Below, piece after piece: positions 1-9,395 of a stretch of DNA of 64,000 bases; position 1 is the stretch's first letter, and every line of letters starts with the position of its first letter. The translations under genes were made by a program, and so were the position numbers. Location of the stretch: contig NC_060026.1 in assembly GCF_021134715.1 (NCBI RefSeq), positions 13,879,001 to 13,943,000 of the forward strand, given 5' to 3'. This stretch comes from Daphnia pulex (lineage: Eukaryota; Arthropoda; Branchiopoda; Diplostraca; Daphniidae). The notes under the pieces are model-generated. The model searched no databases, was not told the origin of the DNA, and saw only the letters and a program-made list of their open reading frames with translations.

Positions 1-67
1 TAATGCATCCACTATTGGAACATGTATACTCGTCGACAATTCGCGACATGTAATAAAAAGTTCTTAC

Positions 68-139
68 CTGTTGCCTCCACCTTGATGAATTTCGTTTGGT
101 ATTGTCCTTGTCAATATGTCGGTGGTGTGTTTTCTTCAT
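68..139 (-). CDS. Possible first coding exon of a gene continuing left of the window
   Basis: On the minus strand an ATG at 139 opens 24 codons (a short, very basic peptide beginning MKKTHHRHIDK) that run directly into a good donor, CAG|GTAAGAA, at 67. All other exons would lie beyond the left edge, so neither the product nor the reality of the gene can be judged. The evidence is only the ATG, the open frame and the donor. Confidence 0.3.
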
Positions 140-520
140 CTTGCCAAGTGCCAAGACTATTGCCAGGATAACTTCCTCTGATTACGTCGACGTCAATCTC
201 ACTCTCACTATAATCAAATAATCAAATGGTTTTTGAACAACTGCCACAACACTGTGAACTGAGTTGGCAGACCCACAGAGAAGTCTGCGCCCTTAACTAC
301 TTCCTAACTTCAGTAACTTGACGAGACTTGACGAGTTTCAATTTTGATTTTGCACTTCAGACGAACATTTGTGAGAAGAAGCGGCGATGCCAATTTAAAT
401 GTAAATAGACTTTCTTTTCTTTCTCCATTTTTGCCAACGTAAAATTTGAAATTGACTTTTTAACAATTTTGAATTAAATACTGTGAGTGAGCTTGATTGT
501 TTTGATTTGATTTTTTATGT

Positions 521-660
521 CAAATCTAATGCATTAAAGGTTTTCCCTAAGACAACAAGAGGGCGTGCGCTAACTGATGGTGCAAATCCGTTTCCTCAGA
601 CTCCTAGTCAAATAATATTCGAAAGATCGGAATGGCAAGTTGGCAACGAACGATGAACAT
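521..660. repeat. Copy 1 of a diverged dispersed repeat
   Basis: This stretch shares the words GGCGTGCG, CAGACTCCTAGT (CAAGACTCCTAGT in copy 2) and TCGAAAGA in the same order with 3540-3645. The upstream AT-rich part (TCTAAT...AGGTTTTC...TTAAG) matches 3480-3540 and 4075-4140. It looks like an old interspersed element. No terminal repeats or coding capacity are visible. Confidence 0.5.
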
Positions 661-837
661 GTAAGTGTATACATGTATTTACGCGTTTCTTATCGTTTGG
701 TCCATATCAAATTTCGTAACGTGTTATTACATAACAAATAAATAATTACCAAAAGGGATTCAATAAATTAATAAACGACAAGACAATTTACCATTCCAAG
801 TAGGGACTAAAAAGCTGAAATAGAATTTTGTTTCTCT

Positions 838-1065
838 TTAGAGAGTTGCGTTATTTAAAATGCTCTTTGGTTTACAAGAGGCCTCAAACTCCATTCTTCT
901 ATTACCACGTTCCAAAATTTCATGGCGTATCGTTTCTTTTGTGTGTCTTGCGAGAGTGACGAATGCGTGATTCAGAAGAATGATAGCTGCTATCAACGCT
1001 GCTGCTATCACTATCAACTGTTGCCGGTGTTTCTTCTCGATCGCTAAAGCTATCCATTTCAATAT
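838..1065 (-). CDS. Alternative last exon frame with a transmembrane segment (same coiled-coil gene)
   Basis: An alternative acceptor (TATTTCAG|ATATTG) at 1065 is in the same phase (0) as the donor at 1165 of the preceding exon. Splicing there gives 75 codons ending at 838 in a different frame from the exon 920-1108. This frame encodes a basic stretch (EKKHRQQ), then about 20 hydrophobic residues (IVIAAALIAAIILL and following), then a polar tail. The product would be a tail-anchored coiled-coil membrane protein. The choice between the two frames cannot be settled from sequence alone. The hydrophobic run may simply be the shadow of a GAT/AGC-rich Asp-Ser stretch in the other frame. Confidence 0.35.
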   Translation of the reverse strand: MLKWIALAIEKKHRQQLIVIAAALIAAIILLNHAFVTLARHTKETIRHEILERGNRRMEFEASCKPKSILNNATL

Positions 1066-2250
1066 CTGAAATATGCTTCAGTTTTCTTTCTGCTTGAGTT
1101 TCCAAAGCCTATGGTATATTAAAAATTAAAGAATGATCAATGTGACAGTTGTTAGTGTAAATACCTGATCAGTGTTAGATAACTGTGGTGGTTGGTTTGC
1201 ATTTTCAACAGCTATCTCCAGTTCAATCAACCTCTTATCTTTTCTCTGGAGTTCTGCTGACTTTTCAAGCAGTTGGTGTTTTAGCATCTTAATTTCTTGT
1301 CTCATGTTTTCTATTACTAATCTGGATTTCTCTTCTTCAGCAATGGCTTCAATTAATTTCACATTTATAAGTCTATGATGTTCGCTAAAGATCGAAAGCA
1401 GATTCGCGGTTTCATTTGCACTGAAAGAATGGAATTTCAGTACAAGTTTTTCCACTTCCTTCAACATAAGATCCAGGCTTTTTTCCTTCGTATCAAGAAC
1501 ATGCTGATAGTGATTTTGGATAACCACTTCTTTCATTTGATAAAATCCTCGTAGCTCATTCTGGAGTTTAGAACTCTAATTAAATGCAAATAACAATAAA
1601 TAATAGTTATATATCAAATTTTTAAAAAATGTTTTACCATGGTCCTTTGATTGTCTCGGTAAAGTTGTTCAATTTGATTATTTATATTATCCAGTTCAGA
1701 ATTCACTGAGTAAGCTCCTTGTTCGGCCATTATTGCTTCAGTTGCCTCAAGACAATCCTAAACACACATTCATAAAATAAACAATAGGTCATGAATTTTA
1801 AGTTAGGAAAGTAAGATTGCCCTCTTGCCCCTCTATGATTGACTGAAGGACTGAACTGAAGTATGCAATTAAATTACGGAGGTTTGCTTTTCTGTTACTG
1901 AAATGTCACCCACTGAAATACAGGCCTACTAAGTACTAACTCCTTAATCTTTCACAGCAGTGATGGTGATAAAGCAATAGGCCTAAACATTTTACCATGT
2001 ATCATATTCATATACTAAACTGAGCAACAGTATAAACACTTCAACAATCACAACAAAACCCTGAACAAGTGAATTCTAACAGAAAAGAAGCAAAATTTAC
2101 CTCAAAATAGTAATATTAAAGAAACCAAGAAGAAGTTAACCGAAATCAACTCCCCACTCTTTATACAATTGGTCAAGTGTTAACAAATTAGATCACAAAA
2201 TCGTTGGAATCCACATGCCTACTCCAGACTTTTACATGTGCTTGTGCCAT
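920..2250 (-). CDS. Uncharacterised coiled-coil protein, 4 exons, about 244 aa
   Basis: Minus-strand exons are 2236-2250, 1638-1757, 1165-1575 and 920-1108. All lengths are multiples of three and all junctions are GT-AG. The start is ATG at 2250; the first exon codes only MAQAH, so the true start could lie further upstream. Residues about 30-190 are rich in heptad-like Leu, Ile, Glu and Lys (for example LEIAVENANQ near the end), consistent with a long coiled coil. The C-terminal about 50 residues are Ser/Asp-rich and then basic (SRKTHKRNDTP), so probably disordered. I do not recognise a family. The last exon is also open in a second frame encoding a hydrophobic segment, reached through an alternative acceptor at 1065 (separate entry). 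Function is unknown. Confidence 0.6.
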
Positions 2251-2499
2251 AAGATTCTTTCAGTTTCACACTGAAAATGCGACATTACGGAACACAGCGC
2301 CAGTGGTTTGTGGCGGGAGGAATCTGTAACACAACTTTAGGTAGGTTAAAGCTCCACCCCCATTGCTTGGGAAAGCGAAAAGACTAAAATAAAAACAGGG
2401 AATCGGTCAAATTACATTTATCATAACAAGAGGGGAAAGTGAGGTAAATTTACCGTCATGGTTTGAACAAATGACACGAAGTATAAGAAGATATTCCTG

Positions 2500-2590
2500 A
2501 GGAGCGGGTGGATGAGTCGGAGAAGGCGTCATCTATGTGATCGGGACACCTTGGAACCCGAGTTCGATTCCCTTGGTGAGCTTTTCTGTT
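2500..2590 (+). repeat. tRNA-derived SINE fragment or tRNA pseudogene
   Basis: The stretch holds an A-box-like GGTGGATGAGTCGGAGAAGG and, about 45 nt later, a B-box GAGTTCGATTCCC. This is the internal Pol III promoter arrangement of a Leu/Ser-type tRNA. I could not draw paired acceptor and anticodon stems, and there is no obvious anticodon loop, so a working tRNA is unlikely. A tRNA-headed SINE remnant fits better. Confidence 0.5.
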
Positions 2591-3434
2591 AATCAATCTC
2601 CTCATCAATGCCTCAAAAATCTCCACACCCCTTGGGAGAAGGTAAGTATTGAAGAAAACTCCCATGAAGAAAAACTGTACCCGACCCGTGCTCCATTGAC
2701 GTTTAATTTGTGAATTTGTGTAAGACGGCTGACGGTAGACGATCGTATCGCCAACGTGAATCTCGCTCGGCCAAGTGAGTATTAAGGTAGTATCAGTGGG
2801 TTGCGAAGACGCATGTACGCATATCCTAATATTACCCCAACCTCAACCGCTGAGCAGTGACGTACCACCGTACTGCTCGTCACTTGTGATTTGTTTCAAA
2901 ATGTTTCTACGGGAAAGGATCCACCGGCTACAGGGAGCCAAAAGGTAAGTGAGCATTTTTTCCTATTACTATAATTTTGAATGTTTAATTAATCAGTTTT
3001 TTTTTTTTTAATAGTACGTGAGGGTTCGCGTTTGCGTTAAAAAATGCGAATATACTTCGGAAAGAGAGAATTATAGTCAACGAATAGCAATACTACTCCA
3101 ACACCTGCTCTGATCCGGGGCGCGTTATCTAGCTGTTGTCACTTTTGTCGTGTAAAATTTGAATATAAGGCCATTACCGATACGTAACTCAATAAGCAAC
3201 AATTTCCCATTACGTAAGCCTATATGGAAGCGGAGTATTTGTAACATTTGAATGGTGATCTTACGGGAACTAAATAAAATATCCCAAAGAATGATTTCCT
3301 GGACTAGATCGATAATGATGCGGTCATTAAACTAATCTGAGCTTATCCATTGAAGTGGCATGTAGGGGACTATGTTTTGTTGATTTGATTATTCCCTCAT
3401 ATCTCTTTTATAAATCGAGTCAGAAATTCATTTA

Positions 3435-3650
3435 AAATGACAAGAAAAAGCTTAAACCTCTTTAACTCTTTTGTTTAGATGACATAAGTAAGTCTAAAAC
3501 AAAACAAATAGAGGTTTCCTTAAAGATTAGTTTAAAAAAGATGGCGTCTGGCGTGCGTTAAATAAGGGTGAAAGTTCGTTTCACAAGACTCCTAGTGAAA
3601 TTAATTAGTCGTACTCGTAGGCTACTCGAAAGACGCAATGAATGAATGAT
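3435..3650. repeat. Copy 2 of the diverged dispersed repeat
   Basis: The left half (GATGACATAAGTAA, then TAGAGGTTT and TTTAAAAAAGATG) matches 4065-4145. The right half (GGCGTGCG, AGACTCCTAGT, TCGAAAGA) matches 541-640. It is the only copy joining both halves, so the other two are probably truncated versions of the same element. Confidence 0.5.
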
Positions 3651-4039
3651 AAAATATGTAAGAAATTTTCTTTACCTTTATTTCAGAAGCGACAGAACCC
3701 AAATTAAGAATAAGAAACATTTTCTTGTCTAATCTTGCAAGTCTATAGCAACTGACACTCATAACACCACACTGATTACTGCAAGGAACAGCTCCTCTGT
3801 TGTATACCTACTGCATGCACACAAAGGATTCCCATAAACATTAATGGCAAAATATTCTGAATTCTGATGGCACCAGCATCATGAACAGCAACAGCTTAAT
3901 CTTATTTAAGCACACCATTCAACAGTAAACAGGTTGCAAAACCACATTCGATAATGTACATGGAGTCATGGACGGCCATCAAGAGTTTGAACATCACCTA
4001 GTCTGTAAAAAAACATTAAATAAAATACAATTAAAGCAT

Positions 4040-4150
4040 AGGAAAGTTGAACTACTTCTCAACTCTTTATTTTAGATGACATAAGTAAATCTAATACCGG
4101 TAATACACTAGAGGTTTTCTTTAAGATTAAGTTCAAAAAGATGAGGTGAG
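4040..4150. repeat. Copy 3 (partial) of the diverged dispersed repeat
   Basis: GATGACATAAGTAAATCTAA followed by ACTAGAGGTTTTCTTTAAG and TTCAAAAAGATG aligns with 3474-3545. The right half of copy 2 is absent here. Confidence 0.5.
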
Positions 4151-4685
4151 GACGTTCTTCTTATTATTTCTAGAGCAGTACTTGTACACTCAAGCAGACG
4201 AATAAACGTCAGGGAAGCAGCCTGGAAGCAGCGTTGCCGATTTATGTAACTCAGCGCCACCTATCTTGGCGGCATTTTATGAAAACATAAAATTTTAATT
4301 TTATGATTTAAAAATAATATGATTTAAATTAACATGGCGATGGAAGATCATAGTTAATTATTATTGATTCAGTGCAGTTTACCGAAATAAACTCCCGTTC
4401 TTCTTTCGTTTTCTCTCAACATCTGGCCGAGTAAACCTCCGTCCACTAATCAAGGAGGTGTTCTCATCCTATGTCTTGCCCTGTTAACGAGATTTGGCTA
4501 AAAAATGTTATCTTTAGCACACTTAATTCTTTCCTCCATAACTCAGAAAAAAAGAAGTAAAGCTTGGAACTGGTTTTCACATTTTCGTCTACCAAGTTTT
4601 GTCCATCAAATGTTTCATTCACGGCGAGCGCCAAAATGACAATAAAAGAAAAGGGATCAAGTAGCCAGCGGGGGAAACACCTAGG

Positions 4686-4692
4686 TATAAAA
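4686..4692 (+). promoter_or_regulatory. TATA box of the first small secreted-protein gene
   Basis: TATAAAA lies about 119 bases before the ATG at 4805. The paralog at 11757 has a TATAAAAA at the equivalent distance (about 107 bases), which supports its use. Confidence 0.6.
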
Positions 4693-4804
4693 CGCCCGTA
4701 GAAATTACACTTAACTGTCAGTTGCTTTGAAAGCACTACTAAAGAAACTGAGTGTCTCTACATTTTAATTTTGTTTTTAGATTCGGCCATCAATTCAAGT
4801 CAAG

Positions 4805-5701
4805 ATGTTCCTTAGGTAAGCATTCCGCATTGACTTATTCCGTATTGTTTATTGAAGCTCATCCCTTTTTGTTTTGGCTGAATAAGATTCCTTATCGCTG
4901 TAATCTTGCTGAGTATCTGTGATCGTGTTTTTGGCGCCAGTGTCAACATCACAGATTCCTTGTTGACTGTCAAAAACGCCACCAAGTTAGACAACTCGAC
5001 GAAACCGCAGAATGAAAGTTTTCTTTCCAACATGAAGGTTCGAGGCTCCGATTTAAAGCTGAAGGTAATATGCATAGATATTTAAATTATGGAAATAGTT
5101 ATTTAACTCCGTTGATTTATTTGACAGAAATTAGGATTTAATGTAACCGATGCCTTAGCAGCTGTTAATTCGACTCTGAATTCGACATCTGATTCTTCAC
5201 TATTGAAAAATGCATCATTGGGAGGCCGTGCCATGAAGGTGCAGCAATTGTTAAAGGTAATTACAAAGTTGGATCGTTATAATCGAAATGTGCTAATTTG
5301 CTAATTTCCCTATCAGCACAAGCTTAAGGCCAACGCGACTCACGCCAATGTCTCAAACACCTCGTCGCATTTGAATTCGACTAGCAATTCGACATCAGAT
5401 GCTCTGCAAATGAAAAATGCTTCTAAAATTGTCGAACGTGGGGTTTTCGTCGTCATGTTTGACAGCAAGGTAACTATTTTAAAAGTGGTGTTTCTCCATC
5501 CAACATTTCTAATTCTTGTCATCTTGATCTTAGCAGGCATTGCTGGATATTGCCAATAATACTTCTGAGGATGCAAGTGACGCATCCGATTTATTCTCAC
5601 TGCTGACCAACTCCTCGTCAGTGATGAATGAGACCGAGTCTGGGCAATTGTTGGATGAATCCAACAATTCAAACAGCTCCGCTAGCCTAGGTGAGCTCTG
5701 A
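4805..5701 (+). CDS. Small secreted, extremely N-glycosylation-sequon-rich protein (family member 1)
   Basis: Exons are 4805-4815, 4887-5064, 5128-5256, 5317-5469 and 5534-5701, all with GT-AG junctions in phase. The first coding exon is only 11 nt (ATG TTC CTT AG) and continues into a signal peptide (MFLRFLIAVILLSICDRVFG). The mature part is Asn/Ser/Thr-rich with well over ten N-X-S/T sequons (NITD, NATK, NSTK, NAS, NSS and others) and almost no cysteine, so a heavily glycosylated extracellular protein is likely. Paralogs are at 11757 and 12970, and a relic is at 8971. The reading frame ends GEL-stop inside sequence that, on the other strand, derives from an ATRX-like gene. The original 3' end may therefore have been replaced, or a donor (CTAG|GTGAGC at 5691) may lead to a lost exon. 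No function is recognised. Confidence 0.7.
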
Positions 5702-6024
5702 GTTCTTTTTCATCGCCACTTTCATCCAAACAAACAACGCCGCCGTCATCATCGCTTACGGGTGTTTCTCCTCGGTCGTCAATGGAATCCGCTATTGAAC
5801 CCTCAGAATCCCTGCTATTGTATCCCTGCTATTGTTTTTTGCTTTAGCTTCACGATTGAGTTCTGCCAACAGCAACGATGATGCGTCCAAACTCGCCCCA
5901 ATTCATGGAAATCGGCAAAGAGTCCAGCTCCTTTTCCGCGACCGATATTATTCGGACCACCCTTGGCGTGATTCTCCAGGTAATCTTGGTACATCCTTAT
6001 CTGCAGAGGCGACAACTTTACTGA
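5692..6024 (-). pseudogene. Fragment of an ATRX-like SNF2 helicase gene (copy 1)
   Basis: Translated on the minus strand, the sequence reads KLSPLQIRMYQDYLENHAKG, followed by LFADFHELGRVWTHH and, after a frame change, SIADSIDDRGETPVSDDD and GDEKELRAH. This is the pattern of the region between the helicase lobes of ATRX (LYQYYL...LFQDFQ..SRIWTHP, then an acidic linker). The frame is broken near 5815-5830, where a short word containing AATAGCAGGGAT is duplicated. The fragment has no ATG, lies between unrelated genes and is joined head to head to a second shorter copy. It is therefore a dead fragment. The parent gene is not in the window. No intron is visible within it. Confidence 0.75.
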
Positions 6025-6116
6025 CACGACGTGTTAGTGAACTTCACTAGCACGACGTGTCAGTGAACTAACACTACGTGTTAGTGAACTTCACTAACAC
6101 GACGTGTTAGTGAAGT
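6021..6116. repeat. Array of short palindromes between the two ATRX fragments
   Basis: About five units built from ACACGACGTGT and GTTAGTGAACTTCACTAAC, each itself a near-perfect palindrome, are repeated head to tail. With the flanking ATRX arms the whole 5971-6160 stretch can fold on itself. Confidence 0.75.
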
Positions 6117-6160
6117 TGTCGGAACTGCAGATCAAGATGTACCAGTATTACCTGGAGAAT
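6110..6160 (+). pseudogene. Inverted second copy of the ATRX-like fragment
   Basis: On the plus strand this reads VKLSELQIKMYQYYLEN, matching the start of the 5692-6024 fragment on the opposite strand. The DNA forms a long imperfect inverted repeat with 5971-6022 (shared ATTCTCCAGGTAAT and ATCTGCAG words). It ends abruptly at about 6160. Confidence 0.7.
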
Positions 6161-6472
6161 ACGTACGTATTCGTGCTTAGGAGGTATTAATTGAGTCAGA
6201 ACGGCGTAATTTAAGCGTTGCACGGAATCTTCGAGCAATTTGTGCAATACATAGGCTCGTCGTTTCATAATCCAATTTTCGTCATGGAAATCGAATTTCG
6301 CTAATTCTTGTATAAAATTATGATCCCTGTAAAAACTTGTTTTAAATGTGTACAGAATTGTATTTTAAATTATTATATAAATCGCATCCATTAAATCCAA
6401 TCTAAATAATGGTAAATATAACTTGCACTAGTCAATACATTATTAACAACTATTTCAAAGTATGGTGTTACC

Positions 6473-8197
6473 TTAAGTGGAATAAATGAGGAATCCAGAA
6501 AATCGGGCACACATTTGATGATCAATAACAGCATTTATGTCACCTTCATACAATAGCATTTTAATCTCATCGTTATTCTGGAGCAATAGAACCGAGTGAA
6601 TGAAAATTGGTGCGGAATACGTCGAGTGACAGTTGCTCCCAGCACCAATTGTTTCATTGTTTAGCTTTTGAATAACGGTGCTGCACGCATTGGGACCGAT
6701 GTAAGAATTACCCCGGTGGCTAGTATAATGCAATGCATATAACCCCGATTCCGGCGCCTTGAAAATTCCGGTACTTACGTCCATTCCTTCTCCTTCGTTT
6801 GTAATTATTCTAGTGTAATTTATGAGTTGGCCAATACCGTCAGGTCTACCCGTGTAGAGTGAGGAAGTTCGAATGACGTGAAAGTGAATCGGTGAGTTCC
6901 TTGAATCAGACATTACGTTTGATACGATGAAGCACAAGAAGTTCGTAATTTTCAAATCTCTGTCAGCTTCGTCAAGTTGCCCTGTATTTAGTCTGGCGTA
7001 GACTTTGTCTCCCTTCTGCAATGGCCACAAAGTATGAAAACCGGCAGATCCCCAGTGGGTGTTTCTAGTGTAACCATAACCCATCGGTTCGTCGTCGTTC
7101 CTCACTAAAATCACGTCCGTTGTGATGGAACTGGACCCGGAAAACTGGAAGAAATACGTGCCATTTACTGGGGCTGTAAATGTGCTCGTTGTAACATTAA
7201 AATTGCTCTGAATGTCCGTGTTAAGCCCATAAAAAGGAATTGTTTCATTCTTCCTACTGGCGAAGGATTCAACAGTGCGGAACGCGTGGAATGCTGATTC
7301 TCCTTCCAGAAAAAATCCTGTAAAATGGGTGCGCGGAGGATCTGACCCCTTACTTGCTTTGATCGCTCCTTGCTCCAGAAACATTTCGACAGTGTCATTC
7401 AATTTCAGGTTGAGAACGGCATTGAACGAAGTCGGCGTCCACTCTTCGTAGGAATCTCCGCAAATGGGACCATTTCCAATCGGCAAACCATTTCGATCCA
7501 GTTCAGACAAAAGTCGTTCATGCTGTTGCTAGAACGAGGCGCGACGAAATTGAAGACGTATGTACCATCAGTGGGCGCGCGAAAGACTCCCGTTGTCAAG
7601 TCCATCGATCCTGTGTTAACGTACGAGTTTTCATAACGGATAGTGTTGTTCACTTCAGCATAGCTTCCTCGACTATAGACGTGAAAGGCGACAGGACCTT
7701 CATACGGCGGAAGAAGGGTTGTAGAGGAGGTAGGGGGGATTGTGGACATTGGAGTGGTTGTACACAGAAGAGGAGTTGTTTCTGGAGGTGAAGTTTCATC
7801 CGGATGAGAGGTTGTATCCAGATTAGAGGTAGTATCCGGATTAAAGGTTGTATCCGGAATAGGAGGGCTTGTAGAAGGAGGAGTGGTTATATCTGGATAA
7901 GGAGTTGTACACGAAGGAGGAGTTGTCTGTGGAGGAAAAGTTGTCTCCGGGGGAGAAGTTGTGTCCGGAGGAGAGGTTATAGTTGGCGAAGAAGTCGGAG
8001 GTTCTAACAGCACATGAAAATTAAATATCTTGGTTAGATCAAATCCTTTTTAATGCAATTCCATTGTTACCTGGATCATTTTTCGTGCTGGCCACCACGG
8101 CATAAATCGCCAACGACGCAACTACCAAGAAAGCAACGCTTAATAAAATAATCGCCCATATATCTCGTTTGCGATCCTTGGGGAGTATGCGCGCCAT
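6473..8197 (-). pseudogene. Triple-C1q type II membrane protein, copy A, frameshifted
   Basis: Exon 1 (8071-8197) encodes MARILPKDRKR and then a transmembrane segment, giving a type II signal anchor. Exon 2 (6473-8003) begins with a Thr/Pro-rich mucin-like stalk of about 90 residues (7735-8003, repeats such as SPPETT and SNLDTT). Three C1q-like modules follow. Compared with intact copy B (9396-10854), a net 10-base deletion near 7500-7518, in module 1 after SNSMNDFCLN, shifts the frame. Translation then stops at 7405, giving a product of about 240 residues. The remaining two and a half modules (6473-7510) stay fully open and close to copy B, so the break is recent or a sequencing error. C1q domains bind ligands as trimers outside the cell. 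It is paired head to head with the relic small gene at 8971. Confidence 0.75.
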
Positions 8198-8970
8198 TTT
8201 CGTAAGTGATAAAATTCAAAAACTGTAAAAAAAATTAACTGTCGTGAGTGGTAAGGCGCCTGCAATAAGAAAGGCGTGAACAGTTGAATTAAAATTAAAA
8301 GGCAACTGAAGGAGAAATAAAGTTACTTTGAGTTAACGCCAACGCCAAGCTACAAGAATAAAGATTAATGGAAAACTGAATTAGAACTGTCACTGACAAA
8401 GGAAACTTTAGTTCCGAATAAAATATCAGAGTTCCTGAGTGACAAGGGCAGAAAATCGTGTCTTGAACATGTCAATCAATTGAGGAGCAACGGTCAAACA
8501 GTCACACTTTGCAAACAGCTATTGGTATGGTGGATCACACCAGCACGGACGTCAATCAGACTTTGACCGCACACAATATACTACATTGTACAATCTACAT
8601 TTCTTTTTTAACACGGTAGACTGAGCAGAAATTTGGACCGTTTTAAAAGTCCGCCAACGACTCAAGGTTTACATTCAACGTACGTTTGCCACAATCAAAC
8701 CTAAAAGAAAACCTCCCAAAACAGTTCATTAGGATTTAGGACCAAGATTAAAATATCTTTGGAAAAAACGGATTAATACTTATACAGCTACTGAAATCCA
8801 GTAAGAATTGGCATTAATCACATTGTACAAACAAAAAAAAAAACGAGCGGCCAAAGTTAAAAAATTGGCAGCGTGATAAAAAAATCAATGATTAGACAGC
8901 AGACGGACAACTATCGAGCACGTACATACAGTATACCAGTTGCTGTTTCTAGACAACAGAATAATTCAAA
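8198..8970. promoter_or_regulatory. Divergent intergenic region, duplication copy A
   Basis: This lies between the start codons of copy-A C1q (minus) and the relic small gene (plus). It aligns with 10855-11756 through shared words such as GTCAAACAGTCACAC (8494; 11171) and ACAGAATAATTCA just before the plus-strand ATG. The TATA box used in copy B (TATAAAAA, 11650) is TTAAAAAA here (8857), in line with decay of the plus-strand gene. Confidence 0.5.
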
Positions 8971-9280
8971 ATGTGTCTAAAAGCTGGTAAGAATATCTTA
9001 ATCTTGGATCTATTACATTCAATCACATTGAAAAACAGTTTCCGAATTGATAGTTACTTACGGATATTTGTTGATAGCAGATAGATCAGCAGTCGCTCTT
9101 TTCCTGTTGAACGTCATCCACGACAATGTCTCTAAATTTTCAAACGTGTAGTGTTTTTGTCGTCATGTCTGACAGCAACATATAACCAACAGAACGACGT
9201 TTCTAGATGAAAAGTTCCTAATTCCTTGTCGTAGCACAGCCATTGCTCGGTATTGCATAAACTACCACTGCGAGGAAATG
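8971..9280 (+). pseudogene. Chimeric relic of a small secreted-protein gene
   Basis: The start ATGTGTCTAAAAGCTG|GTAAGAATATC corresponds to ATGTTTCTCAG|GTAAGAATATC of the gene at 11757, with a small insertion. The piece 9085-9135 resembles that gene's signal-peptide exon (CAGTCGCTC...GTCATCCACGAC). From about 9140 the sequence instead matches exon 4, intron and exon 5 of the gene at 4805 (GTGTTTTTGTCGTCATGTCTGACAGCAA, in two parts). Reading frames are broken throughout. It therefore appears to be a recombinant of two family members that has since decayed. Confidence 0.7.
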
Positions 9281-9395
9281 AGCATCCCAAATTGAATTGA
9301 ATTGAAGGGCACAGTATAAGGGTTCAGTAGATTTCTTGAAAAACGTCAACACACCATTACAGCTATTTCGAAGGGAATTGAATTGATGTTTGACA

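Larger units (their letters stand above)
2251..4685. other. Intergenic region with repeats, no supported gene
   Basis: Apart from the tRNA-like fragment (2500-2590) and two repeat copies, I see no gene. A short open stretch at 2901-2944 begins ATGTTTCTACGG and ends in a GTAAGTGAGC donor. Joining it to the next good acceptor gives an immediate stop, so it is not annotated as coding. Confidence 0.6.

Noticed and set aside
2901..2944. ATGTTTCTACGG open stretch with a GTAAGTGAGC donor, superficially like the MFLR first exons
   Set aside because: The next acceptor (after the T-run at 3001-3015) leads to a stop within three codons, and the exon is longer than and unlike the 11-nt exons of the family.
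7804..8007. Arg-rich plus-strand open frame
   Set aside because: Antisense shadow of the Thr/Pro stalk repeat of the triple-C1q gene.
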